Shown here one piece after another: positions 23,589 through 35,444 of a stretch of 64,000 bases of DNA. The stretch comes from Cudoniella acicularis (taxonomy: Eukaryota; Ascomycota; Leotiomycetes; Helotiales; Helotiaceae), in NCBI GenBank assembly GCA_013054445.1, contig JAAMPI010000009.1, forward strand, positions 38,133 to 102,132. The letters run 5' to 3'. Every line of letters begins with the position of its first letter. Position 1 is the first letter of the stretch. Made by a program: the position numbers and the translations under genes. Below the pieces are notes generated by a model. The model did no database searches. It was given only the letters and a program-made list of their open reading frames with translations, and had not been told where the DNA came from.

Positions 23589-26363
23589 GTGTGCAAAAAT
23601 ACGAAGGTTGATCCTAGTCAATTGCACGACTCATTCGCCGGTCTACTCACAAGCGAAAGCGAAGACCTGGCGTATTGGAAGTTTGAAGTGGCAGAATATA
23701 AAAAGCTGGCAGATAACATTGCCGGTGACGAAGTGAAGCATCTGAAAGCTGAGGATTAGCACATCAAGAATGAGCAAAAGCTTGAAAGAGAGATTTCCCG
23801 GCTGAAACGCAAGCTTAATGATGCTAATGCCAATCTTGCTCAGGCTCAACGCGAAAGTCAAGTCAGAGAAGAACAAGTACATGGGAACTTTGAAGGCATG
23901 CTCAGGAAACTGCAAATTTCCGAAGATGCCAAAGAAAAGGCAGAAACCGATTTGAGAAAATCCAACGGTTTAAACCAACGATTAACAGCAAAACTTGCTG
24001 AACTCGCCCTCCCTCACTTCTCCGCCGTACGCAAAAACAAGGCATTTGAGGTGGAATTGGCGGGATCAATACAGTCGAGAGATAGCTGGGCTGAAACTGG
24101 CGAATATTTTCAAGATAAACTCCTCGAAACTAAAATAGCATACACCGCCCTCCAGGAGAAATTCGAAACTGAGACTGCCAAGTCTCAGCCGAGGAGAAGT
24201 CACAGAACGCCAAGCATCTCAAGGCAATTGAAAACAAAGATGCCGAGATCCAAACCCAACTTGAACTGTTCCAAGAGAAAGTTGTGGAATTGAGTGAGGC
24301 AACAAATGCTCTGGAAAACTCAAATACAAAGAAAGACACAGCTGAGGCTTCTCTAAAAGAAGTCAATGAGAAATTCCAGAAGCTTGAAGAAGAAAAGACA
24401 ACGGTCAACTCAAATCTTACAGAAGCCAACAACCAGGTTGAAACACTTACTACCGAGAAATCCAAGGTAGAAAACCAGCTCAGTGACCTAAGGGATGAGA
24501 CTGTTGCTGCCGAAAGAACGGCATCAGAAGAGCTGGCCAATGTTCAAAAAAAGGTCACTGGGTTGGAAATCGAGAGGAATAGCACCGTTGAGGGTCTCTG
24601 CGCTGGAGAATGAGAAGTCAGAGGCCAATACGAAAATCAACGGCCTTCAAAAGGAACTCGAAGATCTCCAAGCAACAAATAAATCAGGAGAAACAACTGC
24701 TGCTGGGGAACTGAAGGTTGCTAAAGACAGAGTCTCCCATTTGGAAACCGAGGCTGAGGAATCTGCAACCAAAATCCAGAATCTCGAGACGGATATTTCT
24801 CAGGCCAACAATAAGGTTACCAAATTGGAACAAGAGACTAAAGTTTCTGCATCTACCATAAAGCAGCTCGAGGAGCAAGAGGAAAAAGATGCAGAGGCTA
24901 CCAAAAGGATTACACAAGAAGCTGAGGCTTCTACAAAGAGGATCGCGGAGCTTGAGAAGAAAAAGAGCGAAGCGGAAGAAGCCTCCAAGAAAGAGATCTC
25001 CAAACTGCAAGGTTTGATCACACAGCTGGAAGGAGAAAATGCTCAGGCTACCGAGATCGCTCAGACTGCTACAAGCGAGCTCCAAAAAGTTAGAACTGAA
25101 CGAGACGATCTCAATACGGAGCTCGCAGCAGCCAAACAACAAGTTGAAGCACTCAACACCGAGAAAGCCGATGCAGCCAATAAAGCCAACAAAGTACTCA
25201 CCAAGACCAAACTAGAGCTTCAAAAAGAGTACGATGAGAAGAAGAAGGTCTTGGAAAAAAAAAAGTTGTTGACGCCGAAAAAAATGCTACTGGGCTATCA
25301 ACTCAACTTGATGCCAAAGTCGAAGAATATTCCAACTTGCAGGAGGAATTTAATAATCTTTTGATAAATTTGGCCTCCGTCAACAAAGATGTAGCAGCCA
25401 AGATGAGCGAAATCTCAGAGCTAAACAAAGCCTCATCACAAGTTCTGGTCAATGTCACCACCTATCTCGATAATTCATTTCCATTGAGAGGAAGCCGACA
25501 AATCTGGAAAGAATTGGCCAAGAAGCTAACCAGCTCTGAGAGATGGAATTCACAATTCTCGGCTGTTACAAAGGATTCCACTACAGTATGCCGTTTGGCA
25601 GAAAGATACAGATAAGAATTACGATATGTTCTTCAAAAGGATAACCATTCTCGAGCCTTCTATCCATTTCTACGTCGCCATCGTGGCTTTCAAATCCACC
25701 GTTATGGCCCAGCTCGCAACTGAAATCATTGGTCGATTAACCAGGAGCTTTGACAAGCTAGGGGTTGAACTCTTGGTGGAAGCCATAAAAATATTCATCA
25801 GCAAAGTACCAGACGAGAAATCAATGCAATTTGCCGTTGTCACGATGGCAATCGCTCAACTGGTACACTATCTAACACTCAGGTTCCGAAGAATATGTGA
25901 ATTTTCGAAGCTTGATCCAATCTTTATCACTAATCAGCTTCAAGAACGCGTCAATCGCTGTGATCCTTTTGTTGGCAGGTTCTTCAAATCCATCCCACAT
26001 AATCCTCAGCAGATCATCCCCGCTTTGGAATCAGAGTGGAACGATGATATAGTGTCTTTTGATAAACTAGCCATCGTCGTGGAACCTAGCTCCAACTGGG
26101 CTATGATCATCCAAGATGGGGGGTTCATTCGGCTAGTTGAAAAGACACTATTTGAAATTGACGAATCACGGACCTCAATGTTAGGCTATGTTTACATACT
26201 GAGGAGTCCCGTAACAACTCCCATGGAGTTTGAAGTAAAGGGTGGCGACTCTGTGGTCTGGTGGGCTAAGCGCATTGAGTCATTCCTACCACAACCTCAG
26301 TGGATGCTGGATATGATGGAGAGGGTCAGGAGAGGGGAAGATCTGAATGCAAATCTGTATTGA
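23589..26363 (+). pseudogene. Broken coiled-coil gene, ORFan
   Basis: Continuous coding potential of about 920 codons is interrupted by one in-frame TAG (23757-23759) and four frameshifts: near 24180, near 24590, in a run of ten A at 25255-25264, and near 25590. The frame alternates between two phases at each shift. The frame is open upstream to about 23520, so the true start is unknown. Before the TAG the protein reads VDPSQLHDSFAGLLTSESED. The middle 550 residues are a long coiled coil, rich in Glu, Lys, Ala and Thr heptads (for example KVTKLEQETKVSASTIKQLE). The last 245 residues are a non-coiled domain with motifs SIHFYVAIVAF and GGDSVVWWAKRIESFLPQP. I do not recognise that domain. Sequence error could explain the poly-A shift but hardly all of them. 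The TAG is one C-to-T step from CAG. Confidence 0.75.
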
Positions 26364-27744
26364 CCCGACCAAGATCTTACTCTCGTCTTTTCTTTTGTTG
26401 ACTCCAAGCCCTTGCGCTATGGCTTGAAATCCATGCACTTACGCTTTAAAAAAATCTATGCACTTACGCTGGTTAGAGTCTGTGCTCTAAAAAATCCAAG
26501 TCCTTTTACTGGTAAAGGTCTTTACTTTTGAGCTTCATCATATTTCAAGGCCTTGATCTTTTTTGGAGCCTTGCCTCTTTAATTATTCCCTTGAGTATTT
26601 TTTAAGCCTTGAACTCTTTTAATATGCCCTTGAGCATTTAGAAGCCTTGTCTTTTAGTTGGAAGCATGGTGATAGTGTATGTTATGAGATTTTCTTATAG
26701 CAAAAAGCATTATTCACTAATTTGAGTTTGCAGGAAATGATTACAGTGATGTTATTTTGTGGATAACCCCGAATGATTTAGGCTTTACTGAACTGTTTTA
26801 TTGGGGAAATAATCCTGAATGTTTGAAGTTTTTATTGCATTGTTTTATTTTAGTACCGGGCAGGGAATTATAACAAAATCATAGACTAGTCGTTTCAGTT
26901 TCAGTTTTCTGCAGCACCGTTCATGTTTGAAACCGAGTACAACACTTCTAAGAAATAAGTCCGTAGTACGGAGATGTAGGTTAATATTGCGAACAGAAGA
27001 TGAAAAATTGCCCTATTTTCATTGTCAGTACTTGATATTTGATTTGAGCTGGCGGTTATTTAAATATTTTGAAGTGTTAAGGTGTCCCGAGACGGTGAGG
27101 CGTTGAAGATACTCGTGCATCAAGCGAGTAGACTAGGAATAAATCACTTCTTTTATTTAATTCGAAGAATGCATAGTACGGAATTTATTCAGCGTGTGCT
27201 GCGGAGGTAGACTTCATGAAAACATCTCGTAGTCGTTTTCAATGATTTTTGATACACTATTTGGGATTGTTTCTTTGCTCCGATAAAGTCACCACTTGGA
27301 TTCCTCTCAAACCTATGGTCTATGATTTTCAGTGCAGCTTTGGTCGTGAATTTTTTGTTTCCGCCCGAGAATTCCAGTCAATTCCATTCAGTCCGTTCGT
27401 CATTCATCTGATGCTTGGCTTCCTGTCATGATGGCAGCGATTCGGCCTAAATTAGTGAAAATATCAAATACGTAATATTTGGTCTACTACTCAGCTTCGT
27501 TCATGCCTTAATGACGCATGCCTTTTTAGCATCACAATAACGAGTTTGAAGTTGACCAGATCACATGGCAAACCATCACACCAGCGAGTTTGATCTCCGT
27601 GGCAAATTAGATAGTTCAAGTATCAATTTAATCGCCAAGGGCGGTCAAAATCTGTGACATGTTTGGGTTCATCCTCAGCGAAATGATATGGCCTCGAAAC
27701 CTAACTCTAGCGACTTGAGTATTCTATTGATTCTACCCTCTAAT
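26364..27744. other. AT-rich 3' flank with CCCTTG-type short repeats
   Basis: No gene is seen. From about 26400 to 26660 there is a mosaic of short repeats: aaatccatgcacttacgct occurs twice (near 26428 and 26453), and CCCTTGAG followed by tattt or cattt recurs. The rest to 27744 is AT-rich and featureless. The CCCTTG elements resemble those after the broken genes at 31052 and 36036. Confidence 0.6.
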
Positions 27745-29017
27745 CTATTTTAATTCTACCAAATTCTGCACCTTACCCTTCGCCCAAGATTCAATATTCT
27801 CAGCCACCGTCCTCCTCAATTTCTCAATACTTGATCTCGCATACCACGCAACATGTGGACTCAGAACTAACCTTCTTCTCAAATCTACCCCTTCCCCCAT
27901 CCTCCCTCGCAGTCTTCACTAAAATATTATTCTCGAAACTCGCAGGCTCTTCCAAGAAAACATCACTCGCTACACCTCTAATCTTTCCTTCTTTTAACGC
28001 CTTTACAACAGCTTCTTCATCCATAATTCCACCTCTCGCTACGTTGATAAGAAGTGCATCCTTACGCATGAGATTTAATTCTTCCGTCGAAATTAAATTT
28101 ATGGTTGTGGGGGTTAAAGGAAGTGTGAGAAAAATAACCGTGCAAGTTTCAAGGATTTTTGTGAAGGGAAGACGATCAAGTCGAATAGATGTTAGGGATT
28201 TTTGTTCGGATAGATGGACGGTCATTCCCAAGGCTCGTGTTAGATTTGCTATACGTGAGCCTGTATTTATTAGCTTTTTTCGGGTTTTTTAACAAATCAC
28301 GAACCTAGTTCTCCTACTCCAATAATACCTACAACTTCTTCTTTGCAAGTTGGAGGAAGACCACCAAAATATGAGGTCAGATTCCCTTTATCAACCCATT
28401 CGGTACCTTCTATCATGATGTTGTGCATTCCTGCGATTTAGTTGGCATTTTTTTCCGGGGTGAATTTTTAATGAATCGGCAAAAAGAGAATGGAGACCAA
28501 AGAGTTTACGAGCTTATAGCACTCGAAAATATTGATCTTGGACAAAAAACTCTGACTGTTCTAAATAAATGACGTCAAAAAATGACATACTAACAATTCC
28601 TCTCCTCAGTGCAAAGAATAATCCCAAAGCATGTTCTGCCACGGCTTCAACACTCGCAGCTGGAACATTTCTACCCATGAAATCAGCAAATTCCTAGCTT
28701 CACATCAAACATAAAACTCACCTTACTTCTACCCCTCTTTCTCGACATGCCTTTAAATCAACCATATCCGTCCCGATGGCAAGCACGGCCACAAGTTTTA
28801 ACTTTTGACTTTCTGGTCTTCGTAACAATTCTGCCGTGATAGGTACTCGTGTTGTAATTGCGACATCCATATTTTTGAGGCGGGATGCGATTGATTCGGT
28901 AGTCGGTTCCGTACGATCGTATGTGACATAATTGTGTTCAAATGAAGGGGAAAAGATAGGAGGTGGGCAGACCCAGCCATCGAGTCGGACAATGTTTATT
29001 TGATTCGAGGGTGGCAT
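27745..29017 (-). CDS. D-isomer-specific 2-hydroxyacid dehydrogenase, with one frameshift
   Basis: Four exons: 28722-29017, 28591-28670, 28305-28430 and 27745-28260. Splice phases agree: the first intron uses TAG at 28671-28673, not the nearer TAG that would make a 28-bp intron, and the second donor is GTATGT. The product is about 340 residues. NAD-binding residues sit in GIIGVGELG; the catalytic Arg is in NVARGGIMDEEAV and Glu in SDVFLEEP. An extra base in a C5 run (plus strand 27894-27898) shifts the frame, giving an early stop. In the other frame the sequence continues with the catalytic His segment LSPHVAWYARSS and a normal C-terminus. So the gene is either newly damaged or has a one-base sequencing error. 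The family reduces 2-keto acids (glyoxylate, hydroxypyruvate, phenylpyruvate) with NAD(P)H. It lies inside the accessory region. Confidence 0.85.
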
Positions 29018-29189
29018 TTCTGAAACAATTTATATGCGATCGGTAGAAGTCAAGGAAGATATTCACGAATGTCTTGCGAAGATATCCCTTTAAGCTATGA
29101 AATTCTATTAATAAGCGAAATGTCGAACAAAAGGCGCGAGAACGTGACTTAACCCTTTTCTATTTCGTGGGACCTTTTTCGAATAATTC

Positions 29190-29925
29190 TTCAGGTGTTT
29201 GGTTTGAAACCTAAATGAACGCTTGAAAAGTCGGTTTAAACCTAAGAGAGTACACCTACTATAAATTTTCTTAGGGGGGTTCTGCGACTAACTTGTTTTA
29301 AACCAGCTTATACGCCTAAGTCGCGGGTTTGAAACCAAGTAGGCGCAGCTACGATAAATGGATATACTTTATATTTTTTTATATATCTGCGACACGCTAG
29401 TTTAAAACTAGAAAACCATACGTAGAAGTTGGTTTAAAACTGCTGGGGCGGAGCGAGTACCGTGTTTTCTATATATGTCTGGTATTGACTAGTTTTGAAC
29501 CAGCTTCTAGGGCGGGTTTCTTGGTCTTAAACCACCGAGGCCCAGTAACTATAAAAACATGACTCTCTGAATTTTTATGTATCTGCGACCCCTTGGTTTA
29601 AAACTGGATTTCCTGTGTCAATTCCTGGTTTAAAACTAACAGGGCGCAGCGAAGACCAAAAGTATTATGTGTCTGCGGCTAGCTAGTTTTAAATCAGTTT
29701 ATACGCGTGAAAACCGGGTTTTAAACCAGTATGACCCAGCTACTGTGTTAATAACCCCTCTATATTTCTGTATCTCTCTAGTTTTAAACCACTATAGTGC
29801 AGCCGGTTTAATAACTCAATATCTCTTATTTCGGCCTTTCTGCGGCCTACTGGTTTAAAGTCCGATTTTAGGTAGCAATTCCTNGNTTAAAACTAGTAGG
29901 GTGCAGAAAGTACTAGATTTTCCAG
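29190..29925. repeat. Degenerate tandem array, ~95-bp unit, paired GTTTTAAAC motifs
   Basis: About seven diverged units. Equivalent points (a tctgcg or tctgg motif) fall at about 29281, 29385, 29477, 29581, 29671, 29767 and 29839, so the spacing is 72-104 bp. Each unit carries a CTAGTTTTAAAC-type site and a GGTTTTAAACCAGTAGG-type site, nearly palindromic, plus a gcgcagc stretch and a TATA-rich spacer. Two N calls at about 29884 and 29886 show that assembly was uncertain here. No coding potential spans the array. Confidence 0.85.
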
Positions 29926-29989
29926 GCTTCAACAGGCTTCAACGCAGCAGACTCGCGATCACTTTCGCACAACTTTACACAACACCACC

Positions 29990-30790
29990 CGCGATTTAAT
30001 GTCTATAACTTTCGGATATATATCTCTTCATATAGAGCTTGCTTCCCCTCGTACAGATATTGTTTTTCGTTACCACGTCGTTGGCAATTGATACGTAGAT
30101 ATTATATTGAGCTGCCTTCTTCAAGCGGCCATAAGCTAGACCACCTGCGACCAGACCCGTCGCACACAACGCCACATGCCATGAAACATTCCTAGGTTCT
30201 ATAAAATCGGTGGTCATATCTTTGAAACCTATTTCTTCTGAGGATTTTTATTTTAAATGGTTGTATCGTTGGCAATTAATACGCAGCCATCCTCTAATGC
30301 TGGCTTCTCCAAGTGACAAGCAGCCTAGATCAGCTAAAAGCTTAGAAGACCGCACACGATGCTACAGGCCATAAAATCTCTCTAGGCTCTAGAAAATCAA
30401 TCATCATACCTTGGAATTATATTTCCTTGAATCGTTGATAATTAACGCGCAGCCATCTGCTTGCGCTGGCTTCTTCAAGCAACAAGGAGCGCAGATCAGC
30501 GGTAAGCGTACATGGCCGCATACAACGCTACACTTATTTAGATGTTCCTAATTTCTGGGAAATTGGTGTTTGTATCCTGCAGTTAGGTTTTGTCGTTCAC
30601 ATTATTATTTCGATTATTGAGTTATGAATAGTTAGCTCGCAGACGTTATCTTTGGCTGATATTTATATGCGGGAGAATCCCAGATCTGCCGAGTGCTGAT
30701 AGCCGTACAATACCACCAAGCGGAATCTTTGAGTCCAAATGATATAAAATCAATCTAATAGCTTGGCTGATACCTTAGGACACTTGCAAA
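29990..30790. repeat. Four-copy ~170-190-bp degenerate tandem repeat
   Basis: Copies are anchored by cgttggcaattgatacgtag-like sequence at about 30079, 30267, 30433 and 30621, with periods of 188, 166 and 188 bp. Similarity falls from the first copy to the fourth. On the minus strand the first copy encodes 73 residues (MTTDFIEPRNVSWHVALCAT, then a hydrophobic stretch). The second copy begins MIDFLEPREILWPVASCA but has stops. The unit may once have been coding, or the frame may be chance. Confidence 0.75.
29996..30217 (-). CDS. Short reading frame in first repeat copy, doubtful gene
   Basis: A 73-codon frame with ATG. It has a short hydrophobic stretch (ALCATGLVAGGLAYG) followed by basic residues. 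A related but broken peptide is seen in the next tandem copy. There is no homology I recognise and no splice site or promoter I can support. It could be a remnant of a small membrane protein gene that was amplified. Confidence 0.2.
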   Translation of the reverse strand: MTTDFIEPRNVSWHVALCATGLVAGGLAYGRLKKAAQYNIYVSIANDVVTKNNICTRGSKLYMKRYISESYRH

Positions 30791-31051
30791 TTCTAAGCTC
30801 TATGTGATAGATCTGATAATACATATCGAGTATAGCTTCTGTTGTATGTATTTCTGGAAGATCAAACACTTCAAAGATACTGTAGATAAGAAGATCGGGC
30901 TTTGCTATCACGTGGTTTATTATTCATATCAACAATATCGCTTGAATTTAGCGCGTTAAATTTTAATTTTTTTTCCAACTTTCAGAGTAAATAGAAGTTG
31001 ACCCGATCCAAAAAAATTTCACCAAGCATCAACAACATCACAACACTCGAA

Positions 31052-32440
31052 ATGCCGCCATCGCAAGCAGCACCACTTCAAACCGTCACAAAAGCCGTCA
31101 ATGGCTCTGCCACAAAAGCTATAATTATATTCGGTTAATTGCGGCTATTTCCTGGCTCTTCTGCGGCCGAGCCAAAAAATCAAAACACAAGAGGACTCGA
31201 CGTCCTAATCATACTGATGAGGATGCTCCTGCCATACGGAGGTTACTTTACCGCCACTTCCGAACACGAAATTCTTGCATTAATTCCTATAGAACAAGCA
31301 ATATGGGATGCTGCAAAGAAGAACTTGGGTTGGAATCAAGAGGCCGACTGGGAACTCAAGAAATCTCTTTTGGAGATGCTCAGCCCAAACCCCCAAGAAG
31401 AAGAAAACAGCTAACCAGGCTGGTCATTCTTCGATTTTATTGAGAATGAAATATTCGACCAAACCTTCCGGAACAACAAAGAATTCAACCTCGTCAGCTC
31501 GGTCATACTCAAGATCGATCGAAAATCACCTCCAGGGTCGGACCGGACATACGAGCGGGTTCCGAAGGACGACTTACTACTCAGGGTGTCTAATAAGATT
31601 ATCTGGGATAGGCGAAGATCCTTAGCCAAGCACATCAATGACACTTGGTAACGAAAGGATTTTAAGGGACTTACGTGGCAGCGCCTGAGCTCTCGACCAA
31701 CTTTCTTTCAAATACAATATGACCCGGCCGCGCCACCATTCAGATCCATCTCAGATCTCCGAGTATTCAACCTAGAGGCCCCAGAGGCATACATCGTCGA
31801 CAATAAATGGGTTTACGGAACCCAACAGGCACAATACAACCTCCTCGCTGTTGTTCGCCTCGTCGATGACCAAAAACACGATGATATTCGCACCTATTGG
31901 AAGACGGGTAAAGAGATCGTACCAGCACCTGTCGGGGGCAAATATTTCAAAGAAAAAGATCCGTACGGCACACCAGGTGAACAATGGACAATTCAGTCCA
32001 AAGCCAAGTTCATTCTGTGCTACTACAGAGTCAGACTCCCCAAGGGCAACGAAGTTTCTGAAATTCAGCTCGATGTACCAGAGTTTGAAAAGCGCGAATG
32101 GGCGCAACAAAAAGTTATTCCTCTTCCTGTCACATTAAACGCCTCGCCAGCGTCAAACACAGGAGCTGTCATAGAGCCTTCGCCTATGCATACTGAGACA
32201 GAGGATTACACAACCCCTCATGGATCTACTGCCAATGCGAGATCCCCGGGCGCCATTACAAATATTGGTTCTTCTCCAAGCCGAGCATTCTCGAAGGAAT
32301 CTCCAAAACAAAAAGGGGTATGTAAACCCAAATCTCGAACTTCTTTAAAGGAAACAAACTCCACCTTGTCAACCCAAAAGTCACCTCTTAGGCAGGTAGA
32401 GACCGCTGAAGATTTTTCTGAGAACGAATCTCCGAAATGA
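31052..32440 (+). pseudogene. ORFan gene broken by three in-frame TAA codons
   Basis: One frame from an ATG at 31052 to a natural stop at 32440 (463 codons) is interrupted only by TAA at 31136-31138, 31412-31414 and 31649-31651. No frameshift is needed. All three would be CAA (Gln) before a C-to-T change in a CpA step. The leader (caacaacatcacaacactcga) is a normal fungal 5' UTR. The N-terminus reads MPPSQAAPLQTVTKAVNGSA. The middle has a compact domain with VPKDDLLLRVSNKIIWDRRR and IVPAPVGGKYFKEKDPYG. The C-terminal 110 residues are Ser/Pro/Thr-rich and disordered. I recognise no domain. It is followed by CCCTTG-rich sequence like that after the other broken genes. A relic of its 5' end is found near 33860. 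Confidence 0.8.
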
Positions 32441-34093
32441 TAATTTTTGTCAATTTTTGTTACAAACTATCCTTGAATAGTATCACTCACCCTGATGAGT
32501 TTAAAATATCCTTGCAGATCCTGTATTTCATTATGTCTTTGTAGATTTAATGCCCTTGTGCATTTTACCATGCTGCCTTGTTCAGTATCAGGTTCAGTGC
32601 CCTTGTGCATTATCGCTCCTGTCTTGCAAGAATATCCCGCCTTGTTGGGCTCTTACTCCTCCTTGTAGGTAACAAATCCCTTGAGATTTTATGGAATACT
32701 GACGTGGGGGATAGAGATCTGTTATAGAGGGTTTAAATGGAATTGAACACTTCATCTTAAGAAATATCGTAAGTGACAGCATTGAAATGATTGACAGTAG
32801 CAGCCACTATTTGACGGTGGTAATCTCGAGTGATTCTCGACTTGACAACAACATGACAGCATATCAGTCAAACACTTCTCAGGGCAGATTTTGCCAGGAA
32901 ACGAAAAACTGCGAATTTCAAGCTGGCATGGCTCCCCGGGTGTCTCACGGTGTCGAGTCAGGTGCCTCGAACCCATCTTTGTGGATGGTGAAAGCGAATC
33001 GCATACCGTTGAATTTACTACAGTGGCGGTGGGATTTAAGATTTCCCGTGATTTACTGACTCGATGACTCCAGAATTCGATAATCACAGATTCTCACATG
33101 TTCACTAATCTGGGGAGGTACGCACTGTGTGGTCCGACTAAACAAAAAAAGTATCTGAAGCTAGAGTTGTGGGTGAAGGTTGGTTCATGAGAGAGGTTAG
33201 AGACCAGCTATTTATACCCAAAATATGGTGAGTACTACCAGAGAACATGTCATTAAAGTCTACCCCAATTTCAACAAGAACGTTTCGTAGACAATCTTTC
33301 TTGTCGTAGTCTTGAGAGAGAGCAATTCAGGTTAACCTGACCTGAGTTGTCTCACTTCTGCCTCGAGGAATATTTGTTAACTTCTGATACATAGATCGAC
33401 AGCAAAAGTAAGAATGGTACTTGTGCTTAGAGTTTGACAGCAATTTTTGATTTGACAGTGAAAGCCATCCAATTCGTCACGACGCACTTCTCTTTCCCCT
33501 AGAAAATCAAGAGTTGAAGTGCAACTGGCAGGACGAGATTTCTTTTTAATCTGAACCTGAGCCTTGAGCTCTTCTTACGTGCGAGATCATAGCTCGTGAG
33601 TAGACTAGCGAATATCTCGTGGATAGGTCCTGCTATAAACTCAGGTCAACTCTCGAGTTTAAATATATCAAAAACACTCCTTACTTTTTGCAAAGTTCAA
33701 CTTCAATATTTCGATCTTTCCGTTAGTGATACCCACTTGCAGAAATTTTTACGATAAAGGTAACAGTAATATCCACAACTGTACTTGCGGAGTGAATCAC
33801 TCTAAGTCTCAAATCCCTGGATTCTTGTTTTTTTTTAGTATAAACATACAACCCGTAATGCCGTCGGTGGCTCTGCCACAAAAGCTATAACTGTCTTCTG
33901 GCAACTGTGACCATCCCAGGCGCTTGTAATGCGAAGTCGGAAGAGAGCGAGGCACGCTGACCTGACCTGAGTTATTCCACTTCTGACTCGAAAATTATTT
34001 GTTCCGGAATATAGATCAGACTTCAAAATGATGAGCGTTCCAGTTTTAGAAAGGCGATTGACTGCCTGAATAAATGGCATCGTCATCATCCAA
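32441..34093. other. Gene-free stretch with duplicated relics
   Basis: The first 250 bp carry CCCTTG/GCATT-type repeats, for example cccttgtgcatt near 32549 and 32601. At 33860-33890 a 31-bp segment repeats 31094-31124 of the upstream broken gene with two mismatches (shared core tggctctgccacaaaagctataa). A segment of about 70 bp at 33335-33407 recurs diverged at 33956-34028 (acctgacctgagtt, then cacttctg and atttgtt). No intact gene is seen. A minus-strand frame near 33835-34242 looks like a shadow. Confidence 0.6.
33860..33890 (+). repeat. Relic copy of the 5' end of the 31052 gene
   Basis: 31 bp match 31094-31124 with two adjacent mismatches. The frame is not kept: an ATG at 33858 leads to a stop within 11 codons. 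This looks like a truncated duplicate. Confidence 0.65.
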
Positions 34094-35444
34094 CTATTCT
34101 TGGTTCGATTGGGTATTACCATTGGAGCCATAACCCGTATCTCTGTTTTCGTCTTGTCGACGTTTCTTTTTTGGAGTTCCTTGTTGGGATTCTGGTACAT
34201 ATCTCTTTTTGTTCGAAGGAGAGCCAAGAGGAGGGAGCTCATTCAAAGTCCCAAGAATAGGACTAGGATTTGGTTGGAATGAGTTTTCATTTTCAAGAGG
34301 AGCTGTATCCTGTTCTTCTCCCTCTTCTTGGGCTCTTGAAGTGCGCTTTCCCTTCTTTGCTTGGCGTCGTTGAAATAGTATCCATTCCTTCTTGAGTGAG
34401 AGTATACCTTCAGTGCGATATTTCTCAGAACCTGTTGGGCTGGAGGTGGATTTCTTGTGTTCGTTGTTCCAAATCTTTGGGTATTCCTCCAACTTCAACA
34501 GTCCTTGTTTTGTCTTAGCGGCATATGTGTCCCATGCGCTTTTGATATTCATCATATCCCTCCTGATCAAGCCTTTTTGTTCCACGAACTCTTTCTTGAC
34601 GACTTGCTTGAGTTGTTTAATAAAGCCGATGTGTTTTGGTAGATCTTCACCGAGGGATGTGACTAAGGCATGTTTGATGGCCTCTTCGATGGTAATGTCC
34701 GAGGCATCATTGAAACCTTCAACTGCCATCGGATTGGCAAGCGATTTGAAGTTTTCTATAATCTTGTTGTCTCTTTGGCTCAGGCGTGATAGAGAAGGTT
34801 TTGCGAACCCACTTTCCACTCCCAGGCGGAGATACAAAGCGTGCTCCAGGGTGTATTGAAGGAAGTGGAGTTCTTTGAATGTTGGGCAGCAAACAACCTC
34901 CCCGAAAAGCACACAAAATGCTTAAGGCCAATTTTTATTTTCAATTTCTTCGTTGGAGTCGGTTGGATCCGGAACTTTTCATTCTGCGAAGTATCCACCG
35001 TACCTCCTTCTGGTAAGATATTTGGTGCAGGCCTCTGGAATATCTGATATGTCTTCTTCCATAATCCCGCTTCTCCACCGCCAATACGCATGGCGTCAAT
35101 GGATGCTTGGTCTTGTTTCGACTAACAATACCTTACTTTCTGTTCATCTCTTTCCGCCCAATGATCATCGTAAATATCATCCGGACTGTGGTCGACTGGG
35201 AGGTGTCGTTGGTGTTTTGATTTCTTGTTAGGTACCTCAAATTCGACAGAATCATCCTCGTTGGCTGACTGGTTCGTTTGAGGTTCCTTCCCTTTCCCTT
35301 TCCTTTTGGTGCGACGGGAGGGTTGGAGTCGCCGCTCTCCATCTCTTGGTCCTTTTGACCCATAGGTCGTTGACTTAAATTTTGTTCAATTGTTAAAGGA
35401 GTAGAACTTTTCCCGGAAGTTGGATTTCGGCTTGGTGGTGCCAT
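34094..35444 (-). pseudogene. ORFan gene broken by frameshifts, Lys/Ser-rich
   Basis: The gene starts at an ATG at 35444 (MAPPSRNPTSGKSS) and ends at 34094. Joining frames gives about 450 residues. A one-base shift lies in the AAAGGGAAAGGG-type run near 35285-35300; after it the protein reads EPQTNQSANEDDSVEFE. A TAG at 35122-35124 interrupts DEQKVRYC. This could instead lie in an intron, since GTAAGG sits just upstream. A second shift lies near 34915, after which a 272-codon frame begins LFGEVVCCPTFKELHFLQYT. The C-terminal half has acidic and basic clusters (KKGKRTSRAQEEGEEQD) and ends Gly/Asn/Gln-rich. No domain is recognised. It is divergent from the broken gene at 36036. Confidence 0.6.

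Noticed and set aside
29190..29925. CRISPR-like array
   Set aside because: Units are degenerate, spacing is irregular and the organism is a fungus. There are no cas genes.
33835..34242. 135-codon minus-strand frame
   Set aside because: It overlaps the 3' end of the longer broken gene in another frame and has no features of its own.
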